From: Saprospiraceae bacterium
GTDB taxonomy: Bacteria; Bacteroidota; Bacteroidia; Chitinophagales; Saprospiraceae
Reading direction: 5' to 3'
Assembly: GCA_016715985.1 (NCBI GenBank)
Contig: JADJXD010000001.1
Location: 310,001-374,000, forward strand
Length of the DNA: 64,000 nt
This document shows, piece after piece, positions 58,032-64,000 of this stretch (positions are counted from its first letter, which is position 1; every line of letters starts with the position of its first letter). A model generated the notes under the pieces. It searched no databases. It had not been told where the DNA came from and saw nothing but the letters and a program-made list of their open reading frames with translations. The position numbers and the translations under genes are program-made.

Positions 58032-58070
58032 AAAGGTTTGTTTTAAATTAGTTAAATATGTAAAATTGTT

Positions 58071-58628
58071 TTAGATGATTCTTTTGACAATTACTGAGTT
58101 ATCTTCGTTAAGATCCAAAATCACAACATCGCTGCCTGTTTCCAACAATTCGTCTTCTGAAACCGCCTCGAGTTCATGAATACTCCCCTGTACGCTCACT
58201 TGAACCAAACCCTTTCCTGCTCCTTTTTCAGGGATTCGGAGATAGACAGTAGCTTTTTTATTTAACGCCTTTTGAATAGAAAATGAATTATTTTCTTCCA
58301 ACTTTTTAATTTGTTGAATGAGATAAAAAAACAAAGCCACAAAAATTATCCCCATGGATATTGCTGCCAGAATCAAAAATATTTTATTCGGTATTGTATT
58401 GTAAAAAGATATACCACCCCAGCTGAAACCTAACAGAAAGTTGATTACATTCCTGACTGTAAAAAATTCAAACGGACTTCCGACATCGTGAAAATCACTG
58501 TCAGTATCAGTATCCGCAGATGCACCTGCAAATGTAAGTACACTCTGAACTATAAAAATTAAACTTACTGTTATCGCAATGTACCAGAATGTTTTTAGAA
58601 GAATGTCGGCATTATTTAAAAATTCCAT
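58071..58628 (-). CDS. NfeD-like membrane protein, flotillin partner
   Basis: 185 aa from the ATG at 58628 (a TTG at 58655 is in frame but less likely). Hydrophobic helices at ~9-32, ~60-80 and ~85-108, then a C-terminal OB-fold-like domain (~115-185; GKGLVQVSVQGSIHELEAVSEDEL, VVILDLNEDNSVIVK). It resembles B. subtilis YuaF, encoded before the flotillin YuaG. It likely assists assembly of the flotillin scaffold. Confidence 0.8.
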   Translation of the reverse strand: MEFLNNADILLKTFWYIAITVSLIFIVQSVLTFAGASADTDTDSDFHDVGSPFEFFTVRNVINFLLGFSWGGISFYNTIPNKIFLILAAISMGIIFVALFFYLIQQIKKLEENNSFSIQKALNKKATVYLRIPEKGAGKGLVQVSVQGSIHELEAVSEDELLETGSDVVILDLNEDNSVIVKRII

Positions 58629-58679
58629 AGTATTATTTATTTCGATATTTCTCAAAACAGTTATTTGAATTCAGAAATT

Positions 58680-58687
58680 CAAAACTA
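58680..58687 (-). promoter_or_regulatory. Candidate -7 box (TAGTTTTG) for the NfeD-flotillin operon
   Basis: A perfect TAnnTTTG on the minus strand, 51 nt upstream of the ATG at 58628. No -33 TTG at usual spacing. Confidence 0.4.
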
Positions 58688-58785
58688 TGCCTAAAAATAG
58701 ATAAAATATCAGAATTTTGCGATAAAACTTACTTTTTTATCTGATTATTTTGTTGACTAATTAAAATTTAGGAATAAACGATCTA

Positions 58786-59331
58786 TCACATAACTGTCCA
58801 GGCATCAATATATTTGCTGAAAATCTTGGCAGTATTTTCTGCATCCGAGATTGCTCTGTGGTGTATTCCTGTAAATTCAAATCCTTCAGCTTTTACAGCT
58901 TTTTTAAGCCCCGGCTCATCAGGAAGTTTTTTAAGCCATCGATATTGTTCCTTGAGATTGATATGGGATTCAAGCCAGTCACTATCTAAGTTATGTAGTT
59001 GACAATCTGCCAGTAGCTGTCTTTTATCATATTTTCCCCAACTGACGAGACAATAGGGTTCATCATAAATATCTATCCAATCCTGAAAAGCAGAGATGAT
59101 ATGCGGAAATGTTTTGGTTCGATCTACATCCTCCTGACTGATGGAAGTTAATTTTTTGCAGAAATCTGAGAGAACCGGATTGATAGTTGGCTTGACAAAT
59201 TTATTAAAGCTTGATTTCCACTCTCCGTATTCGTTTACTTTTACAGCACCAATTTCTATTATCTCATTTAGTCCTTTGGGTGGCCTTCCCAGCCAACAGG
59301 TAGCTTCAAGATCAAATATTATAAAATTCAA
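58786..59331 (-). CDS. DEDDh 3'-5' exonuclease (ERI-1/KapD-like)
   Basis: 181 aa. Catalytic acids Asp7 and Glu9 in FDLEAT, Asp102 in SWGKYDKRQL, His158 and Asp163 in HHRAISDAENTA: a full DEDDh set. The family degrades or trims RNA or DNA 3' ends, and the arrangement is closest to the ERI-1/KapD type. Last gene of a three-gene run with the acyltransferase and EngB (16-nt and 1-nt gaps). Confidence 0.88.
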   Translation of the reverse strand: MNFIIFDLEATCWLGRPPKGLNEIIEIGAVKVNEYGEWKSSFNKFVKPTINPVLSDFCKKLTSISQEDVDRTKTFPHIISAFQDWIDIYDEPYCLVSWGKYDKRQLLADCQLHNLDSDWLESHINLKEQYRWLKKLPDEPGLKKAVKAEGFEFTGIHHRAISDAENTAKIFSKYIDAWTVM

Positions 59332-59346
59332 AACTCCTGCTTTTAG

Positions 59347-61029
59347 TTAGTTAATTTTTTGAGACAATAATTTTATGTCTAATTTTTCTTCCAATCCGTA
59401 ATTGACCATTCGATGATGATAAAAATAAAGCAACTTAAGATTATCTGTCACTAAACTGTTTTTATCATCCCATTTCAGAACCGCTGATGCGTGAAATAAT
59501 CCCAGATGTTTGATACCATGCGAAATAATAGAATCAATATCCCCGTCTGCTACCACAGGAGATAATCTCATCTCATCTGAATTTCTCATTTCTACGCACA
59601 ATTTCACTAATTCAGCAACAACCAAACTAAAAAAATTCTTATCAATCTTTAATGGGATATTGGCAGATTGCAAAAGTGTATATAATTCTATGTCCTTGTT
59701 CTCGTCAAAGTATATGAGCCATGCCGCAAATGAAATAATATTGCTGCTCAAAATGACATTATTTTTTCTATAGGCTGTCACTACTGCATCACCCAAAAGC
59801 TTGGTATAAACTGATTCCCTTTGGCTATTGGTATTATATTCATCGCCTAATCTGAAATAATCGCTCAAATCTACTTCATGACCGAATTTATCATAACTCA
59901 CTCCATTGGCATCTACTTTATTTCCAAGAATATCCATCGGATCTCCGAATGACATAAATACTTCGGAATCTTTGGTATATAATGCTTTGGCCAATTTTAA
60001 AGCCCTGCTCAATGTCCATCCCTTCGTTTTGGGTCTGACATATTTTTCTTTTGCAATGGACTGGAGATGTTGCTCTACTAAAAAACCAGCTTCCAGTACA
60101 AAGTGATATCCCAGATTGAGAGGCACAATAAATATCTTTTTGTCTGTATTGTTTACCAGATTTAGTCTTTGTGCTTCAATGGCAGAGCTCAGCAATCCAA
60201 GCTTTAGTTTGTCTTCCGTTATACCACTTCTGGACCTGGTGCCTCCGGGAAAGAATATACTGTTTACTCCTTGCAGAAGAGAATATGAAGACATGGATTT
60301 AAGACATTCCAGATAAATCGGATTTTTTTTTCTTCTGTCCACTCTGAAAGCACCCAGACGATTCATAAAATAAGCAATTATCTCCACATTGTAAAGATTC
60401 AGACCTGCTCCGTATGAAAAAGCAGGAATCCCAACATTACTGTCAATTGCATACCCCACCATGATGGAGTCAAGATTAGAATAATGTGTAGGCAATACAA
60501 CTACTGTGCCTTTTTTAAACAAACTCCTGACTTTATCGACATCACCTACTAATTTGATTTTGTTTTGCAGGTCGGCCTTTGTACCCCATCGCCATTTACC
60601 TTTTGCAAAATAACTATTGAAAATTCTTTTAAAAAATGATGTTAAAAATATCCTGCTGAACTGAAATGTTTTGGGGATAAAATGACCTACTATCTCTTCT
60701 GAATACCGGTTGATAATCCTCTGCAGAATTTTCAATTCAAGTTCTTTTCTATCAGGGCGTAGTGCAATTTCTTCCAGTTCTTCAGCTATATTTTTCCAGT
60801 ATTGTCTATCATCTGCCGGATCTACTTTCCATGGATTGGATCTTATTCTTTGGTTTTCAAGATAGATCGTTTTGGATATAAGCTCATTCAGATTATCACC
60901 AAAATTTTCGCTCAGCCGTTCTTCAACAAATACATTGAGTTCAGAAATAAATTGAGATCTGTTTTGACTGATTTTAGCAACAGGCCAATCTTCCACCTTG
61001 GAAATGATATGAGGGTACACATGCTCCAT
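59347..61029 (-). CDS. PlsB-like glycerol-3-phosphate/lysophosphatidate acyltransferase
   Basis: 560 aa. The acyltransferase core carries the HX4D motif (THYSNLD, His182 and Asp187), GAFRVDRR and FFPGGTRSRSG, the four-block signature of PlsB/PlsC acyltransferases. N- and C-terminal helical extensions make it longer than PlsC (~250 aa) and shorter than E. coli PlsB (~807 aa). It probably makes phospholipid precursors. It lies 1 nt after EngB. Confidence 0.8.
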   Translation of the reverse strand: MEHVYPHIISKVEDWPVAKISQNRSQFISELNVFVEERLSENFGDNLNELISKTIYLENQRIRSNPWKVDPADDRQYWKNIAEELEEIALRPDRKELELKILQRIINRYSEEIVGHFIPKTFQFSRIFLTSFFKRIFNSYFAKGKWRWGTKADLQNKIKLVGDVDKVRSLFKKGTVVVLPTHYSNLDSIMVGYAIDSNVGIPAFSYGAGLNLYNVEIIAYFMNRLGAFRVDRRKKNPIYLECLKSMSSYSLLQGVNSIFFPGGTRSRSGITEDKLKLGLLSSAIEAQRLNLVNNTDKKIFIVPLNLGYHFVLEAGFLVEQHLQSIAKEKYVRPKTKGWTLSRALKLAKALYTKDSEVFMSFGDPMDILGNKVDANGVSYDKFGHEVDLSDYFRLGDEYNTNSQRESVYTKLLGDAVVTAYRKNNVILSSNIISFAAWLIYFDENKDIELYTLLQSANIPLKIDKNFFSLVVAELVKLCVEMRNSDEMRLSPVVADGDIDSIISHGIKHLGLFHASAVLKWDDKNSLVTDNLKLLYFYHHRMVNYGLEEKLDIKLLSQKIN

Positions 61030-61030
61030 A

Positions 61031-61642
61031 TCAGTTAGTTAACATATTGTACTGAACTACCAAATTGCTGATGTAATCCAAAACTTCTTCTCTACCCTCT
61101 TTGGTTTCAGAACTCGTGACAAAATGTGGCGGAAGTTCATCCCAACTCTTCAGCAATTGTTTTGTAATAGAAGCTACATTGTCTAAAGCTGCCTTTTTAC
61201 TAACTTTATCTGATTTTGTAAAAATGATTGTAAATGGAATCTCGTTTTCCCCCAACCAATTAATAAACTCATCATCTATCTTTTGCAATTCATGTCTGAT
61301 ATCAATCAAAACAAAGGCTGTTATTAAATACGGACGTTTGATCAGGTAATTTTCTATCATCTTTTCGAACATCGCTTTTGAATTCTTGGATACTTTGGCG
61401 TATCCATAGCCCGGCAGATCCACCAAATACCAGGTTTTATTGATTTCAAAATAATTTAACAACTGAGTTTTCCCCGGAGTATTGGAAACTTTTGCAAGTC
61501 CTTTTCTTCCGCACAACATATTGATCAGCGATGATTTCCCTACATTTGAACGGCCTATAAAAGCAAACTCAGGCTTCTTATCCATAGGACAGGCACTTTC
61601 CTTTTGGTAGCTGGCTATAAAATCGGCATCTTTAATTATCAT
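61031..61642 (-). CDS. engB: Ribosome biogenesis GTPase EngB (YihA/YsxC)
   Basis: 203 aa. G1 GRSNVGKSSL, G3 DLPGYG, G4 TKSD and G5 SSETKEG, plus the EngB-specific MDKKPEFAFIGRSN start and TPGKTQLLNYFEIN switch. Needed for assembly of the large ribosomal subunit. First gene of the run with the acyltransferase and exonuclease. Confidence 0.95.
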   Translation of the reverse strand: MIIKDADFIASYQKESACPMDKKPEFAFIGRSNVGKSSLINMLCGRKGLAKVSNTPGKTQLLNYFEINKTWYLVDLPGYGYAKVSKNSKAMFEKMIENYLIKRPYLITAFVLIDIRHELQKIDDEFINWLGENEIPFTIIFTKSDKVSKKAALDNVASITKQLLKSWDELPPHFVTSSETKEGREEVLDYISNLVVQYNMLTN

Positions 61643-61917
61643 CTCGGCATCCTTTTTGATATATTATAATATTGTATAATAGATCAATCTCTTTTAATCA
61701 ATTAATTATAACTTTCTAAATCAGAAATTAAAAGTAAAATTCCGGATTTCTGATTAAAAAAAAGTTAACGGAGAGCAAATTTAACCTTTTTTAAAGCAAC
61801 GGTACGTTTTTTGAAAACATTTAATTATTCACTCTGGACATCACGGTTTTGTAAATTCAGTTTTTTTATTCCCAAATTTCTGATTATTGCAACCATGTTC
61901 CAAAAAATCAACAGGTA

Positions 61918-62547
61918 ATGAAAAATTTAATTTTAGTAATTATTATTGGACTTTGCAGCTTCAAAACTTTTGGACAAATAGAATTCGGTATGAAAGGCGG
62001 CTTAAGTTCCTATGACCTTGCAAAAGAAGGTTTGTTATATATCGGAAAGGACCAAAATCTGGCTTTCAATATTCAAAATGCAGGCTATGGTCATCATTTT
62101 GGCTTATACACCAGGCTATCTGCCTTTGGATTGTATCTGGAACCATCTTTGCTGTTTAACTCAAATACGGTAACATATGCTATTACAGAATATAGTGAAC
62201 CCGGGGTAATTGATAAAATCAGAAGTGAAACATATAATTATTTAGATATACCGGTTCTGGCTGGCTTTAAAGTCGGTCTGCTTAGGTTTCATGGCGGAGT
62301 AGTAGGACATCTTTTTATCAATAGCATATCAGATCTGGCTGATTTATCGGGTTATGATCAAAAATTTAAAAGTGCAACCTATGGCTGGCAAGCCGGAGGA
62401 GGAATAGATATATGGAGATTAAGGCTGGAAGTGAATTATGAAGGAAATCTTACTAAATTCGGAGACCATATCAATATCGGGGGTACTCCCCTATCCTTTG
62501 CTGACCGACCATCCAGAGTTATCATGAGTGTCGGGTTCAGATTTTAA
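61918..62547 (+). CDS. Outer-membrane beta-barrel protein, PorT-like
   Basis: 209 aa with a signal peptide (1-20, ending TFGQ). The mature protein is an 8-stranded-type barrel: FGMKGGLSSYDL, GLYTRLSAFGLYLEPSLLFN, YLDIPVLAGFKVG, RFHGGVVGHLF, YGWQAGGGIDIW and the terminal strand RVIMSVGFRF ending in Phe. This family (outer-membrane beta-barrel, PorT) is common in Bacteroidota; function is unknown. Divergent from engB with a 275-nt AT-rich gap, and followed by a terminator. Confidence 0.8.
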   Translation: MKNLILVIIIGLCSFKTFGQIEFGMKGGLSSYDLAKEGLLYIGKDQNLAFNIQNAGYGHHFGLYTRLSAFGLYLEPSLLFNSNTVTYAITEYSEPGVIDKIRSETYNYLDIPVLAGFKVGLLRFHGGVVGHLFINSISDLADLSGYDQKFKSATYGWQAGGGIDIWRLRLEVNYEGNLTKFGDHINIGGTPLSFADRPSRVIMSVGFRF

Positions 62548-62639
62548 GTAATTACTTTTTAGTTGCAACCTTAAATGTGGTATGATTTTTGAAGTATAAA
62601 AAGTGTCCAAAAGACCTGTAATTGTTAAACCAACCTCAC

Positions 62640-62670
62640 GGCTATTTTCTGAAAAGGAGATAGCCTTTTT
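62640..62670 (+). terminator. Terminator of the PorT-like gene
   Basis: Stem GGCTAT / ATAGCC with an interior loop and weak inner pairing, followed by TTTTTT on the plus strand, 92 nt after the stop at 62547. Confidence 0.65.
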
Positions 62671-62725
62671 TAATTTATGTTAAAAAAAACTTCCTAAGCC
62701 TGAATTCCGGGATCTATATAATGCA

Positions 62726-63217
62726 CTATTTGTTGTCTCTATCCTGTAAAATATTGCGAACTTTTTGTTGTATTTCCGAATTATCATCCGATTTCCAAAA
62801 TATTTTTCCACACATGTTGTCTATTCCAGTTTCATCCGCTGCAAATCTGTAATTCATAGCTACATTTAGAAATGCATTTATAACTTTCACATTTTTTACG
62901 TCCGTTTCTTCTCTGAAGATTCTGGCATCATTAGGTATTCCTTCTTCATTTATCCAAATTGTTGTAGTAATAATACCTGTTCTGACTTTTCCAATAGATG
63001 TAACGGCTTTTTTAAGTCCTTTAAAATCTCTTTAAATTACTTTACGTTTGAAATGTTCAGATTCAGGAATACACGGATCGTCGATGTCTACATACAATAA
63101 AGTTGCGTCTATAACTTATTGTTTATCAATACGATCAGAATCCACTTTTGAAGCAGGACTGCAAGCATTGAGATAAAATAATACATAAACGAAAGACCAT
63201 ATGAAGGCGGTTTTCAT
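62726..63217 (-). pseudogene. TonB-like/lipoprotein gene interrupted by two in-frame stops
   Basis: One continuous 164-codon frame begins at the ATG at 63217 with a lipoprotein signal peptide (MKTAFIWSFVYVLFYLNAC, Cys19). It is interrupted by TAA at 63118-63116 and TAA at 63034-63032 and ends with TAG at 62728-62726. The last part (IGKVRTGIITTTIWINEEGIP ... VINAFLNVAMNYRF) resembles the C-terminal domain of energy-transducing TonB/AgmX proteins. The frame is intact across both stops, so they are point changes and not frameshifts. It lies 9 nt after the glutaredoxin-like gene on the same strand. Confidence 0.65.
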
Positions 63218-63226
63218 TCAATGGAT

Positions 63227-63850
63227 TTACTTCAGGCCTTCCACAAATTTATTAAGGTCTTTGATATCATATTGTGTTTTGCCATTATAAACGACTACCG
63301 GCATTTTGACTGAGCTGCCTTTAAAACCAGCATTGGTGAGTTGTTCAAACATTAATTCCTGATTCGGGGTATGAATGGTGGTATTTAATTCTGTGTAGGG
63401 AATTTTATTGGTTTCAAGATAATTGATGACAAACTCACACCTACCGCACCCATCCTGCGTGAAGACATTTATTTTTACAGGATTCATCTGAATGGAGGTA
63501 AATCTTTTTTTCATTCCAGTGCCGTCTGTTTCAATGGTTTTGGACGATTTTAGTTTTTTATATGAAACGGCTGTCTGATACCCACAATCCGTATTGGGAG
63601 GCATGATTAATGTGCCCAGGAATTTTTCTTCTCCTGCTTCCAGTTTAAGTGTGGTGGGATTGGTACCTGCCTTTCGGACATAACCCATCAATGTCATATC
63701 AATGGTGGCTTCCAATTCATCCTTTGTGTTATTTTTGGCAAACAAATCCAACCCTCCTTTACCCTCTCTTTCAATCACTTCTATATCTTTTGTCTGTGCA
63801 AAAAGACTGACATTTAAAGAAAATAATAATAAAACAATCCAATTTTTCAT
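63227..63850 (-). CDS. Exported protein with glutaredoxin-like CGRC domain
   Basis: 207 aa with a signal peptide (1-19, ending LFAQ). Residues ~25-120 form a beta-sandwich-like part (ELEATIDMTLMGY, TLKLEAGEEKFLGTL). Residues ~124-207 are a glutaredoxin/thioredoxin-like domain with redox pair Cys135-Cys138 (DGCGRC), a cis-Pro (KMPVVVYNG) and the last helix DLNKFVEGL. Probably a periplasmic disulfide-reducing or exchanging protein. It starts 19 nt past the lepA stop on the same strand. Confidence 0.8.
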   Translation of the reverse strand: MKNWIVLLLFSLNVSLFAQTKDIEVIEREGKGGLDLFAKNNTKDELEATIDMTLMGYVRKAGTNPTTLKLEAGEEKFLGTLIMPPNTDCGYQTAVSYKKLKSSKTIETDGTGMKKRFTSIQMNPVKINVFTQDGCGRCEFVINYLETNKIPYTELNTTIHTPNQELMFEQLTNAGFKGSSVKMPVVVYNGKTQYDIKDLNKFVEGLK

Positions 63851-63869
63851 ACTGAAAATTTTTAAAAAG

Positions 63870-64000
63870 TTAATCTTCCAATTTCAATACCTGCAAAAAT
63901 GCTTTTTGCGGCACTTCCACATTTCCAATCTGTCTCATTTTCTTCTTACCCTTTTTCTGTTTCTCCAATAGTTTTCTTTTTCTGGAGATATCGCCACCAT
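63870..64000 (-). CDS. lepA: Elongation factor 4 (LepA), C-terminal end only
   Basis: The last 43 codons in the window read GGDISRKRKLLEKQKKGKK, then MRQIGNVEVPQKAFLQVLK and a stop at 63870. This is the conserved C-terminus of LepA, the GTPase that back-translocates ribosomes. The rest of the gene lies beyond the right edge. Confidence 0.92.
   Translation of the reverse strand, partial: GGDISRKRKLLEKQKKGKKKMRQIGNVEVPQKAFLQVLKLED

Overview
The window comes from an AT-rich Bacteroidota chromosome and looks like the Saprospiria lineage. Four complete secreted proteins end in type IX secretion (T9SS) sorting domains (three type A, one type B CHU_C-like). Promoters carry the Bacteroidota TAnnTTTG -7 box, ribosome binding sites are mostly not Shine-Dalgarno-like, and giant HYR/dockerin surface proteins are present.

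Left part (1-25403, all minus strand) is a cell-surface region. It holds a partial beta-helix protein, a ~2170-aa HYR protein with a small exported partner, a 3365-aa relative carrying glycan-binding-like, C-type lectin and Ig-like modules, and a 1383-aa protein made of 26 Cys-rich repeats. The two giant proteins share a 2.28-kb block that is almost identical in DNA, flanked by diverged sequence, which points to recent duplication or gene conversion. Two leaders here contain terminator-like hairpins upstream of the start codon.

Middle part (25511-43141, minus strand) is a ten-gene, 17.6-kb probable operon for beta-1,3(/1,6)-glucan use. In transcription order it encodes a clan GH-A glycosidase fused to an outer-membrane barrel, a glycan-binding lipoprotein, a GH16 laminarinase lipoprotein, a GH149/GH161-type phosphorylase, a GH17 lipoprotein, a GH30 lipoprotein, a GPH/MFS symporter, two cytoplasmic GH17 enzymes and a T9SS-secreted glycan-binding protein. 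It lacks SusC and SusD; the barrel fusion may replace them. The pathway read from the genes is surface capture, cleavage outside and in the periplasm, symport, then cytoplasmic hydrolysis and phosphorolysis.

Right of this lies a divergent plus-strand metal cluster: an RND pump fused to a TolC-like domain, an adaptor, a two-component system, and a VIT/CCC1 transporter. The pump and VIT promoters share the same tandem 11-bp CTTAAG operator at identical distance from the -7 box, so they probably form one regulon.

The remainder (52.5-64 kb) is mostly housekeeping: a small membrane protein, a TolB-propeller amidohydrolase, a flotillin/NfeD pair, a DEDDh exonuclease, a PlsB-like acyltransferase, EngB, a PorT-like barrel protein, a TonB-like pseudogene with two in-frame stops, a glutaredoxin-like exported protein, and the 3' end of lepA. 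I saw no tRNA, rRNA, CRISPR array or insertion sequence.
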